From NCBI RefSeq assembly GCF_029633865.1, contig NC_079216.1:16776505-16840504 (forward strand): a DNA stretch of 64,000 bases. Direction: 5' to 3'. A program made the position numbers and the translations under genes. Position 1 is the first letter of the stretch. Every line of letters begins with the position of its first letter. The DNA comes from Lampris incognitus (Eukaryota; Chordata; Actinopteri; Lampriformes; Lampridae). Positions 10,831 through 38,012 of the stretch are shown in pieces. The notes under the pieces were generated by a model that saw only the letters and a list, made by a program, of their open reading frames with translations, had not been told where the DNA came from and ran no database searches.

Positions 10831-11512
10831 TTAGTCCATGGGTCAGACCAGATATCGATATCACCCAAGGTGACACAACTTCACTGGTGCCATTTTATTT
10901 GGTACACTAACAGAAGTAAAATAATACATGATAACCTTTCCAAATGAGCAGCTATTTCATTTTTCTTTCAGGAAACCTGTTTCTGTGCCTCTCACGATTG
11001 TGTATTTGCCCAGATTTTTACAAATATAGCATTTCAACACCCCTGGTACTGATTAGCCTAGCTTAAACTCTGGGACAGTTCTTAGTTGGCCAACAACCAA
11101 GGATAACCAGTACTGTGTACTTCCATTCATTGTGCTAAGCTAGGCTAACGTGCAGCCAGATAGCTTTCTACTAAACACATATAGAGGAAACTGGTATCTA
11201 TCTTCTTGTCTCACTCTGGAGAAGATTGTAAGCTAATTTCCCATAATGTTAGCATGTTCTTTTAATGTATATGTTAATATGATTAGTTAAAGTGGCTACG
11301 AGGAACTTTCATCTTGTGTTGATTTTAGCGGCCTCAGGTGGACAAAAATACAGCTGTTGCATAGCAACTAGGTAATGTATCTATTTGTGGCTATGTAAGA
11401 TAAATAATGGTAATATGACGCTGGTGAAGCAAAGTAAACTTTGTTTTAGTAGTGTTCATACACCTAAGTTACATGTATTTGTTTGTATGTGGCAGGTGAA
11501 AACTGACTGAAT

Positions 11513-14500
11513 ATGGCCACTGGTGAACAAGCAAGTTTTTACCCAATACCAAAGCGCCCACGGGTGGAGTGCGTTATCCACTGTTCTGATGATACAGATA
11601 AGCTGGTTTCACTACAAAGTGTCGACTCATGGAGAACTCTGCTCAGGGCAGCTCAGATACGAAATCATGCACCAGTTTTGAAACTGGCAAAAGACATTCC
11701 TGAGGGACAGATTCCAGCAATCTACTACCACAGAAAGTGTCACAGTATCTTCACTATGAAGCAAATTCTTGATGGCCTCCTTGCAAAAGAAAAGAAAAGT
11801 TGTGTCTCTGCTGAAGAGAAACAATCTAAGAGAGTAGCTCGACATGCTCCAAGTACATCTAGGACTTATGATGCAGAGTGCATATTTTGTCAGAAAAACA
11901 GCAAATATTCCAAGAGACAGAATACGAGAGAAGTACTGGTGCAGTGTCGAGAACTGCGAGCTGATGCAAAGATCAGGAGTGCAGCCACAAAGAAAAGGGA
12001 CAGCAGAATCCTTGCCATTGTGAGTAGAGACCTTGTAGCAGCTGAAGGGCACTACCACAGGTCATGCTATAGACTTTACACCAAAGAAGAGGTTTCCAAA
12101 GGAGAGGTTGCCAGCAATGAAGATGATGATGCAGCCCAGTATGAAGCTGCTGTGAATAAGGCATACAATGAGCTGTTCCTCTTCATCAGGATGGAGCTTT
12201 TTGGCAATCCTCAAGTGATGACAATGACTGATCTCTCTTCTAGACTGGTAGCTTCAATGAACTCCCAAGGCATTGCCCAAGTCAAGGAATCAACCAAGAA
12301 GCACATAAGGCGAAACCTGGAGAGTGAGTTTGCTGGAGCCTTGCAGATATTCCCTAATGAGAAAGGAAAATTCCTCCTCTATCCCGATAATTTGTCCATG
12401 AGGGAACTTGCCAAAGAAAATCAGTCTCTCAAAAGGGAGCTGCAGACCCTGAAAAGTGTCAGTGCACAAGATGTTATAGCCAAAGCAGCCATCAAATTGA
12501 GAGCAGACATTAAAAGTCAAGATGTTCCTCAAACCTGGCCGCCTGAAGTCAAACCAGAAGCAGAATGTCCTACCATTCCAGAGTCGCTCATTATCTTCCT
12601 GTACTCTCTACTCACAGGCTCAAATGATCCTGATCATGCATCCCAGAGAGTGCAGTGCCTTCTGCAGTCATTTGGCCATGACATAGTATATGCAGTGACA
12701 TGTGGAAATACCAAGCCTTCCAAGCACATTGTTCTGCCATTCAGTGTCAAATCGTTGACAGGAAATGTAGAGTTGATAAACATCCTCAACCGACTTGGTC
12801 ACAGTGTGTCCTATTCACAGATGGAAGAGATCAACACTGCCCTGTGTCTCCAGAAACTCTCATCATCAGGGAGTGGCATTGCCCTTCCAGCTAACATCCA
12901 TCCTGGCATATTCACAACTTTAGCCTGGGACAATATCGACCGTCTTGAAGAAACTGTCAGTGGTGAGGGAACATCTCACAGAGTCCATGGGATTGCTGTG
13001 CAAGCAAAGCCAGTCAACCCACTTCCTGTCCAACCCATGCCCACTGTTCCCAAAACAAAGAAGAGAAGCATTGATGGACCCCCACCAATGTTACCAACTT
13101 ACAATGCTGGACAACGGGTAGGGCCACCACAAAGCAAAAAGTCAGATGCCGATACTGCAGCCAATACTAAGCTTGCCAGAGAGAAAAACCTTCTTTGGGT
13201 CCTAGCACGCATGTCACAACAAGAAGAACAGTCAGTCAGCAGCTGGACAGGCTTCAACATCCTGACTTGAGGAGAGATGACGGTCATCCCCGACAATATA
13301 GGCTATCTGCCTACCATCAATGCTCCAGCGACACAAATGTCTACTGTCAACGAGGTGCTTAACCAGTCACTGAGCATCATGCAGTGCTTAGGCCTGAGGA
13401 AGATTGTCTGTGTCTTTGACCAAGCCCTGTATGCGAAGGCTGTCGAGATCACATGGAAACACCATGACAAGTTCCATGATATCATCGTTAGGCTTGGGGT
13501 ATTCCACACCATCTGCACACTGCTGGCAATAATAGGAAAGCGTTTCCAAGATGCTGGACTCAAAGACCTCTGCATTGAGTCTGGCATGATTGCAGAAGGC
13601 TCAATTGCTGGTGTTATGGATGGCCGCAAGTACAACAGGGCAGTGCGACTACACAAGCTCCTGTATGAGGCTCTCATGCGACTGACCTTGAATGGTTTCC
13701 TGTCCTGGTTGGAAGAAACTCACAGGAATGACATGGTTCACCTGAATGAGACACTGAAGACCATTGACAGCCTTGGGAAAGAAGTCTCACAACATGCTTT
13801 GAAGGAGGTCCTCGAGAACAGCTCTTGTACACGCATCATGGATCTATTTGAAGTCTACCGTGAGTTCCTTAGAGGTGGAAACGGCAGCCTCTCGAACTTC
13901 TGGATGTCCTATTTGGACATGGTTGAAATCTTGTTGGGGCTCATCCGAGCATCCAGAGAGGGAGACTGGATGCTACACTTGGCTAGCATTCGAGCAATGA
14001 TCCCATGGTGCTTTGCTTATGACAGGATGAATTATGCACGCTACCTCCCCTACTACTACGCCCAGATGTCTGAGCTGCCCATCACACACCCAGATGTGTA
14101 CACAGAATTCATGGAAGGAGGCTTCTCAGTCCAACTGGGCTCCACCAATCCCTTTGGCCGAATCCCTGTTGACCAAGCTATAGAAGAAACGGTGAACAAA
14201 GACACCCAAACAGCTGGAGGGACAAAGGGATTCAGCTTGAAGCCAGGAGCTGTGACCAAATATTATCTCACAGCTGAGTATAGAAGCATGTACCTCAGAC
14301 AGCTGAGAGACCTGACAGGTCAAGGCAGGTGCAAATGGTCTCATCCAGATCTACAGAGTCCAAGGATCAAGAGAGATGAAGCAGATGTCCAGTCTCTCAT
14401 GGACCTTATGGAGAATAACTGGCTCAATCCTATGTCCCCTGATGAGATTGATTTGGTTAGCCTCTCCACTGGCAACATGGCTCCACCTGATGTGACCATA

Positions 14501-16186
14501 GATCTCTTGAGAGCTCTTGAGAAAGGAGAAGAGGCCTACCAAGCATTCCAGCAAACAAGGTTAGATGCAGACCCACCACCTGTGAAATTCCACGACAAGA
14601 TGACCAAGCAAAGTCTGAAAACATTCTCCAATGTCAGCAAAAAACAAGCTCATGGAAAGAAAGCACAGGATGTGGTTCTGAAGGCAGATAGAAACCTTTT
14701 CAGTCACATGATCCTGGTGGCTGAAAGCAGGAAGGTGAATCTGAAGGATGTCCTTGCCTACCCATTGGGCCCACTACCATGGGCACTGGCAAATGCTGAT
14801 GGGTCCTTATGAAAAACAAACAAGGCTGCACTTGCCAGAGAGCTTGAAAAGAATGTATCTCCTGCAGAAGACATCCCAATCCCATCTACTTCCATCATTG
14901 ATGGGATGAGCCTGGTCCAAAAAATGAATGGCAACAACAAAACCTTTGCACAGGTGGCAGAGTCAGCCTTGACCCAGGTCCTCCATGAGGGAGCACAGAG
15001 TGGGAGGATTGATGTTGTTTTTGATGTCTATCACCAGACTTCGATCAAAGATGCTGAACGACTGAACCGGGGTGGAGACATCACTCTCCAGTACAAGAAT
15101 CTTGCAGGGGGACACCACGTCCAGCAGTGGAGAAAATTTCTGTGCAGTTCCTCCAACAAGACCAGTCTCATCAAGTTTCTGGTGGAAGAGTGGAAACTCC
15201 CACGATACAGAGCTATGCTGCATGGCAAGGTGTTGTACATGACCTGTGAGGAAACCTGCTACAAGTTGACAGAAGATGGGTGTGAGGAAGCAGCAGAACT
15301 GCACTCCACACATGAAGAAGCTGACACCCGTCTGCTCCTGCATGCATTGCATGCAGCAAACGCGGGCTCAAAGTCAGTTATCATCACAGCTGAGGACACT
15401 GATGTCATGGTGCTTTGTCTTGGCTTCCAGAAGGACATCACCTGTCCCATCTACCAGAAGTGTGGGACTCAGAACCGCACACGGTTTGTCGACATCACCA
15501 AACTGGCAAGTTCACTTGGAGACAGCATCTGTGACAGTCTAATTGGCTTACATGCCTTCACAGGCTGCGACACTGTCAGTGCATTCGCTGGTCGAGGGAA
15601 GCTGAATGCCCTGAAGATAGTGAGAAAGCACACTTCCTGCCAAGAGACTTTTAGTCAACTGGGACAGACATGGAATGTGAGTGATGAGCTGTTCCAGAAA
15701 ATTGAGCAGTTCACCTGTCGGATGTATGTTGCTAATAGCAGCACTGCTGAGGTGAACAAACTGCGTTACCAGCTCTTCTGCACCAAAAGGGGAGAGGTTG
15801 AGTCCAGCCAGCTGCCACCATGTAGAGACTGTCTCTTTATGCATGTTCAACGAGCCAACTATCAGGCAGCAATATTGAAGTGCTGTCTGCAGGCTAACCC
15901 TGTGGTGCCAAGCCCTACTGAGTATGGATGGACAGACGATGAAGGCAAGCTGGCCATTTACTGGATGCGCTCCCCACCTGCACCAGATGTGGTCTTGGAA
16001 ATGCTAACATGCAAGTGTGTGCATTCATGCAAAATGCCAAGCTGCATGTGCCTGTCAAATGGACTTCCATGCACAGACATGTGCAGGTTACAGATCTGCA
16101 GTAACCAAAAACAGCAGGATGGTCCAGAACTGGACTTTGAACTTGGGGAGTCAGATGATGAGAGAAACGAGCAGTTTGATGAATGA
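11513..16186 (+). pseudogene. Academ-like transposase with XPG/FEN1-like nuclease and Cys8 finger, two in-frame TGA stops
   Basis: One frame of 1,557 codons runs from the ATG at 11513 to 16186, broken only by TGA at 13268 (codon 586) and 14810 (codon 1100). N-terminal Cys/His modules occur at about residues 20-85 (CVIHC…HRKCHSIF) and 122-195 (CIFCQKN…HRSCYRLY). Candidate DDE acidic residues are in AWDNID (about 473) and VFDQALY (about 636). The C-terminal third reads HEEADTRLLLHA (about 1267), EDTDVMVL (about 1294) and HAFTGCDTVSAFAGRGK (about 1348). That order mirrors the acidic and helix-hairpin-helix segments of XPG/FEN1 nucleases. An eight-Cys cluster (about 1499-1533, CKC…CMC…C) ends the protein. 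Known for the family: the transposase excises and inserts the element; the nuclease role is not established. Inferred: the stops arose by CGA to TGA decay. Confidence 0.8.
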
Positions 16187-16499
16187 CAGTGTGATGATTC
16201 TGATGGTATTACTGTGGTAGTAGTCTATTGATGCACAGGATGTTGATTCTGGACTTGGTTACCCAGAGCTTGATAACAATAATGTAACCATATTCACAAA
16301 TACCCATTACCCTACCCATTACCATTAGATATACCCACTAATGATATGGGATTACATGTATCATTGACTAAGTATATGTAAATGTCAATGTTGTTTAAAA
16401 TATTAAAATAGTTCATTACCTCACTATGGTATTCCTTTTTATCATGTATTTTGATTGTATATTTAAACAAATGTATAGAGACCAGTTTGTGACCTAACT

Positions 16500-17042
16500 G
16501 GCTTTGGTCTAGTTCTCATTTAAAGGCTCACAATCACCTCACACAATGAAATAGTATGGGTATATTATACATTTCTTGAATCTTTATAGTCCTGTGAGTA
16601 TTCCAGTTTTTGTGTTTTGTGTCCCTGATATTCCTAGATGCCACAGGGCTAAAAGAAAGTATATAGTTTAGGCGAAAATTGCAGAAAGATGTGTGTTATT
16701 GACGGGTTGAAGAGCTCAAGTGACCTCTATATTTGTGAGAAATATCCACAACAGGGCTTGAATGAAAGCTAAGAAGGTCCCCTTTAAAATGATACCAAAG
16801 ACAATATTATAGAACATTGAAAAATGTCCTGACCATGAGGCTAAACCAGGATATGCACCAGCGTCTAAAATGCAATTTAGTTTAGCGGGTGGTTAACTTC
16901 ATGAGCTGATAACTGTGATACAGCTGCCACTCAGGAATGGTTATCATACCAAAATATCATCTACAGACATGGATCCTTTCAAAAATTATAAGTAAGTTTT
17001 GCCACCTTGAGTGTACCGAAACATCGTCTGGCCCATGGACTA
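16500..17042 (-). repeat. Right terminal inverted repeat of the Academ-like element
   Basis: Reverse complement of the left repeat, ending GGCCCATGGACTA at 17042. The similarity begins at the CTAACTGGCTTTGG block near 16495, about 310 bp after the stop codon. Confidence 0.85.
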
Positions 17043-17065
17043 ATTAGAAGTAAGCAGTTTGTTGT

Positions 17066-17167
17066 AATCGGTCTTTCCGGCTTGGGCCGTTTCTAATGGC
17101 AACGCGACGCCGGGCGCCATCTTCCAAGGATCAGAGGCATTTTGACGTCACGACCGAAAGACCGATT
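17066..17167. promoter_or_regulatory. Inverted-repeat segment with CRE and YY1-like motifs
   Basis: Perfect 12-bp inverted repeats, AATCGGTCTTTC (17066-17077) and GAAAGACCGATT (17156-17167), flank a GC-rich stretch. It holds GCGCCATCTT (YY1-like, about 17114) and a consensus CRE TGACGTCA (17143-17150). It lies just outside the Academ-like element. Promoter activity is only suggested by motif content. Confidence 0.35.
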
Positions 17168-17317
17168 CTCTTCGTTTTTTGCATAATTTAATATTATCAG
17201 ATATATGGCAGCATATACGTGAGTTGGTGTTGTAAACACAGCCATGCTGTACTGTCTAACGTGCTCCGCATGTCTGACTTCCTGTGACGCGTCCATAGCG
17301 ACAGCGATGCTGTGACA

Positions 17318-18158
17318 TCACTCGGACGCTGCCTCATTACAACATTTTGGTTGTTTCCCTTTCCCACATTGTCCATACTCATGATCCTCACCACATCTAG
17401 CACACCTTCTTCTTCCTTTACATGTCATAGCGGTATGTCCAAATCTCTGACAATTAAAACATCTTACAGGTTTTGGCACATACTCCCTGACAGAGTAGGC
17501 CATGTATCCTAGCACCACTTTCTGTGGGAGGATTTCTTCCTCAAACTCCAACAGTACGCTTTCGCCATCTGTCCTCACCCCTTCCCTGAACACATGCAGC
17601 CTCCGTGCTTCTTTCAGCCTCCCACCTTTCAAATGTGCTTTTATTTCGTCCATGGTTACTTCAACTGGTATTCCCCATATCACTCCCTTATTCCATGTTT
17701 CCCTTCTCAACGTGGCTAGCACTTACCACTTCCCTATTTTTTAATATCGTAGTTAACTTCACTGGGCTCATAGATTGAACACCATTCTCTTCGCTGAACC
17801 GGAGTATCACCTTGATGTCATTTCCCTCATCCCCCGTTTCACTACTTCTTCCCTCGGCGCTAGTCGTCACTTTCCTAAGTTTCTTTGCACCAACTTCAGA
17901 GTCATTTCCTCGCTTTTCTCTCTCTCTCTTTCAGGTTCCAGGCTAACTTCCATACTGGCCTCACTCATCTCCCTCTGAATCTCCCCACTCTGGCCCATTC
18001 ACAGCGTAGCTGTGCCTACCCGCCGTGGTTTTCCGCTGTTGTCAGGTCTTCCCATGTTTATCGGAGAAATCCCTCTTTCCCGATGTCAACCTCCGTTTCT
18101 TCTCAGATCCATCGAACGATTCCCTATTTCTACTCACGTGTAAACCTTTTACCATTGA
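17318..18158 (-). pseudogene. LINE ORF1, N-terminal and CCHC zinc-knuckle part
   Basis: Minus-strand frames begin at an ATG near 18158 and include a charged N-terminus, the fold segment VILRFSEENGVQSMSPVKL, and IWGIPVEVTMDEIKAHLKGG. Then come CCHC-type knuckles (CFNCQRFGHTAMTC, CARCGEDHEYGQC). Such ORF1 proteins bind LINE RNA. Frameshifts occur near 17720 and 18040. The frame is cut at about 17336 by the 7.8 kb block and continues at 9545. Confidence 0.8.
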
Positions 18159-18479
18159 CAGCTATGTGTAACGTTTGAAAGACCGCCGCCGTACCACACT
18201 TCCGCGTCCAATCCTTCGTCCTGTTCGGCCAGCCTCGGGGGACTACACCCCCCCCCCCTCAGGCCCCGACGAAGAGCAGCGCAGCCAAGGGGCATATATA
18301 CCCCTCCCCCGTGGAGGCCAACCAAGGAGATTGGGCGCAGGTGCGCAGGACAGGGCAGGAACCGGACAGCCAATCGGAGAAGGGGGGAGGTGAGTGAAGC
18401 CGGGCCATCAGGGTCATTCAGGCACACGGACGCAGGTGAACTAAGCCACCAATCAGAGGATGGGAGAGCCCAGATCACA

Positions 18480-19600
18480 GACCATGACAGCTTTGCCTGT
18501 AGTCATAATTAAATTATAATTGGCTCGTGATCTTGTTGGGAGACAAATATTTGATAGGCGCTTTGAAACAAAAATAATTGCCTTATGACTGACAGGTAAC
18601 AAAATAAAGTGTCAAAGTGGAACTACATTGTGGGTTTGTTTGTTTTTGGGGTTTTTTTCCGTCATTTTTTTGCAAGTGGTAGATAGTGGTTTACATTTGG
18701 ACTTGGGATGTGATCTTAGGCTTGAAACGGTTGGTGACCACTGCTTTAGACTGTGGCTGGAAACCAGAATACCCAGAGGGGCCACACACACAAATGGAGA
18801 ACATCTAAGCTCCCCACAGATGAACTGGAACTAAACCTGGGACCCTCTTGCTGTGAGGTGAAAGTGTTGAGTACTAAGCCATCATGCTTTGCCATGTACA
18901 GTAGAGTATGTGCAGTACAAATATATGGTATATTTGACACATTTCAGCGAGATTTATATACCTAAGGTTTTGCAATATTTTATCCAATGTGGCGATTCTG
19001 TTGGACATACTAGTCGAATGCAGGACCAGAGAGAAATGGACCTGTTGAATCTGATTTTCTCAGACTACAAGCAAAATGTAGCAGCCGATGTGGCTCATGT
19101 GCTGTCAGATTATCAGTAAGTAGTCTGCACCCGTGTAAAAAAACGAGATTCTCGGACCAAAGCTGGAATAGGCAGTCTAAACGTCTTCAAAGTACATCAC
19201 CGCATCGTTCTGTTATTTTGATTGTCTGTCTGACAGAAGCATCGCCACATCAGCATCACATTTCAATCTTTTTTTTCCCCAACACGTACATGTTTGCTGC
19301 TGCACTAGTGTTCATCCTACCCAGCCAAAACACCTCAACAGCATATATGAAGACTGGAGAGTGTCTCCGACCATGGTAAGGATGACATTTATTATTATGT
19401 AACCTGACTCGATGGTCCAGATAGATAAGATAACAATTTATTAATGGAGAAATGTTACGAATTTCAGCTTTAACAGGTTTTAAGAAGCAAAAGTCAGAAG
19501 ATAAATGCACTGATGGAAACCTCACATTAAAGTAAAGAACAACCGGCACTTTAATACAGTACAGCAGTGATGTACTCTACACTCTGTTAAAGAAATCCAC
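18480..19600. other. Mostly unannotated; fish dispersed-repeat piece and one unidentified open frame
   Basis: Positions about 18780-18895 match a common fish repeat (…AACCTGGGACC…CTTGCTGTGAGG…). A plus-strand frame open from 18889 holds MQDQREMDLLNLIFSDYKQN (from 19018) and runs into GTAAGT at 19115. That is compatible with an exon, but I cannot name it. Nothing else is supported. Confidence 0.3.
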
Positions 19601-19627
19601 TGGAATGAGATGACACTGTAAAACTGT

Positions 19628-19633
19628 TTTATT
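19628..19633 (-). terminator. Likely polyadenylation signal of tmed6
   Basis: Minus-strand AATAAA, 73 bases past the tmed6 stop codon. It is the nearest canonical signal, so the 3' UTR would be short. Confidence 0.55.
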
Positions 19634-19705
19634 GAGCTTCAGCAGAGGCATGGAAGGAGTTCACCCTCTGTTTGAATGAAACTATGTGAATGGTCTGTGA
19701 GGGTG

Positions 19706-35983
<16,278 letters not shown>

Positions 35984-36916
35984 GGTTGGGGAAATACAAA
36001 TTTTTTTTTTGAATCACCTTTTCAAAAGTTGAATTAAAAGGTGTGTGTGTAGCTTCTCTTCTAACGTGGACTGGTTGGCGGCAGTGGAAATGATTAACTT
36101 TGGCTAAATGTTGCCTCCCCGGTGTGGGAAAATTGAGGTCCGTTCACAGGTGATATGTAAGGCCACAGCCCTGTGCAGAGACTTCTGACTGCTGACTCTT
36201 TTTAACCTCGCAGAAAGACAGCCATCGCCAAGTATACAACTTATCTTTCAGTGCTATTGTTTGCATGATGTGAAGGGGGGAGAAAAAACTGGGAGGGGAA
36301 AAAAAATTCACAAGGTTTTGTTAAGCAAAAACAACACTAAAGCAGACCACACGACCAGCCATCGCTATGGTTGAGCAGCAGTTTGCCCGCTGAGATATAT
36401 ATCCCAGCCTGTGTAGCTGTTGTGGAAAATAACTGTAGGATAAACAGGTATGGACAGCGGAGGACACTTCTGTAAATGGCTCAACAGCTCTCAAAGAAAA
36501 ATATAATATTGCACTGAAAACGTGACTTCCTCTGGAGGGAGAGAGTGTTTAGCAAGAGCTGGTTTCATTTTTTGTTTTTCATCCTGGTGAAATCTATGAT
36601 TTTGTTCCCCCCCCCGGTCTTTAACCCACAATGTCACTTATCATGACATCTTTAATGGTCTTTTCTGCACTGAAAAAAAAAGCTTGTCTCAAAATTAGAT
36701 ATTCTGAAAGATGGTTAACACTGAACTAAAAGTCATTACTGGATATTACTGAACACATTAGTCACTTTAAAAATGCTGTTTGTGGGTTTTTACATATCGT
36801 GACATGAACATCAGGAATGGGAACATCAGAGGTAAGTTTATCAGTCCTCTGCATGTTGATGTTTAACTGCCCACATCTTGACTTCACTGGTGTATGTTTG
36901 ATCATCATCATTTATA

Positions 36917-36947
<31 letters not shown>

Positions 36948-38012
36948 ACATCGATGTCAACACTCCATGATCTCATCATGTGGTTTCATTTTATCTTTAT
37001 TACATCTCTTTGTTGTGCAGTCACTGTTCAGGAGGAGAGCTTTCTAGAAACCCCACAGGGCCTCGCCGTCTCATCCTGCCATGTACTATTTGTGCAACGA
37101 CGTTACTGAATCAAGACGCGCAATTAAGAGTTTAATTTTAAGGGGTCTTCCAACTGGAAAAAAAAAAGCCGAGTGAAAGTTTCAGGAGATGGATGTGAGA
37201 CATTCTATAGCTTGAATCTTTCATGAATTCTTGTGTTTTTGGGATAAGAGTCATCTGTGTCTTCCTAAGGCAAAATTGATTTCACACGTCCCCGTCGAAT
37301 TCTGTCTCCAATCCCTGCAGACTTTTTGGGTGCATGCTCAGATTTGGAGTTCAGGTTAGTGGTTGGGGTTTGGATTAGGTGTGATAAATGCTCAATCATG
37401 ACCAGAGAGGCGTTAAGAGGTAGAAATGAAGGTGGTTTAATGTCTGTCCAGTAAGCAAAAAAAAAAAAAGAGAAAGAGAGAGAGAACAAAGACAGCCTGA
37501 CAACACAGCTTCATGAATCTCATAAAACAAATTAAGTTGCTCTACTTCAGACACAGTCTTTGATATCTTCAGATTCCAGTCTACTTCAGCTTCCCCAAGC
37601 CTGTTCAGTTTGGAGAGATTGCAGAGGTCAGTACAGGGCAGTCAGCATGTGCCAGAGGAGGGTGCAGCCTGGAATACATACGAGAGAAGCACGTGCAGCT
37701 GGTGTTCTCCGGTCTGGGAATGAACACCAGCCAATGCTACAGAAAGACGCCATCCTTCAGCGCGGTCATAACCAACTGTTTCTGGGTAAAAGACACACAA
37801 TTCACATCCTCTTCCCAAGCTGTCAGAGCACAAGAAAGTCAAACAAGAGGCAGTCATGTCGGAAACTAATATTTGGAAACTTGCAGGGTGCAGTCACTTT
37901 CATGGGGCTCACACAATTTTGATGTAAAAATTCTATGTTTCAATTCAGTGGATTTGAAGTTTGAGGTCAGAATTCACTGGGATGTAAACTAACAGCAGCT
38001 GTGCATTATGAC
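35984..38012. other. Upstream of tmed6; no confirmed gene, one candidate exon
   Basis: Holds the tmed6 5' flank, for which I see no clear TATA box or CpG island, and a (CA)13 microsatellite at about 36923-36950. A plus-strand open block at 37573-37785 has plausible splice sites (see its own entry). A shorter plus-strand block after GTGCAG at 37020 ends in a stop at about 37107 and is unconvincing. Confidence 0.4.
37573..37785 (+). other. Candidate protein-coding exon, unidentified
   Basis: A 213-bp, 71-codon open block bounded by a good acceptor (TATCTTCAG) and a donor-like GTAAAA. The translation is rich in Cys and looks extracellular: PVYFSFPKPVQFGEIAE, SACARGGCSLEY, HVQLVFSGLGMNTSQCYRK, ITNCFW. 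I do not recognise the family. No partner exons were found nearby on this strand, so it could be a degraded exon or chance. Confidence 0.3.

Larger units (their letters stand above)
9851..17042 (+). mobile_element. Academ-type DNA transposon, near full length, with XPG-like nuclease
   Basis: A 7,192-bp element with inverted ends TAGTCCATGGGCCAGA…TCTGGCCCATGGACTA, flanked by a perfect 4-bp duplication ATTA (9847-9850 and 17043-17046). The terminal inverted repeats are about 550 bp long once a later SINE is removed. One long plus-strand frame encodes the transposase/nuclease. A 3-4 bp target duplication, an eight-Cys finger and an XPG/FEN1-like nuclease are what I know of the Academ superfamily, so the name rests on that combination. 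It sits within the unclassified block that interrupts LINE ORF1. Two in-frame TGA codons make this copy non-autonomous as it stands. Confidence 0.75.
9552..17329. other. 7.8 kb insertion block in LINE ORF1, bounded by TGCCTC
   Basis: LINE ORF1 stops at about 17336 (…KCCN) and resumes at about 9545 (AISVAYGGC). The junctions share the hexamer TGCCTC (9546-9551 and 17330-17335), as expected of a target-site duplication. Most of the block is the Academ-like transposon (9851-17042). The remaining flanks (9552-9846 and 17047-17329, about 290 bp each) belong to neither it nor the LINE and may be an older element into which it jumped. The left flank has ATTAAA and LTR-like features but no classification is secure. 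Confidence 0.5.
4200..18160 (-). mobile_element. I-type (Jockey-superfamily) LINE split by several nested insertions
   Basis: Pieces of one non-LTR retrotransposon lie in order on the minus strand: ORF1 start (17318-18158), ORF1 end (about 9225-9545), endonuclease (about 8500-9180), linker (about 7730-8108), RT (about 5140-5896) and the RT C-terminal region (about 4200-4760). The gaps are filled by a 7.8 kb block (9552-17329), a SINE (8126-8500), an L2 tail (7645-7727) and a Rex3 copy (5907-7634). Reading order and protein continuity across each gap support one original copy. The exact clade (I, Nimb or Jockey) is uncertain. The region just upstream (18160-18480) is GC-rich and may be its 5' UTR. 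Confidence 0.75.

Noticed and set aside
13268-14812. TGA codons as selenocysteine or programmed readthrough
   Set aside because: No hairpin context was evident and the same stop type decays unrelated elements here, so simple CpG decay is the better explanation.
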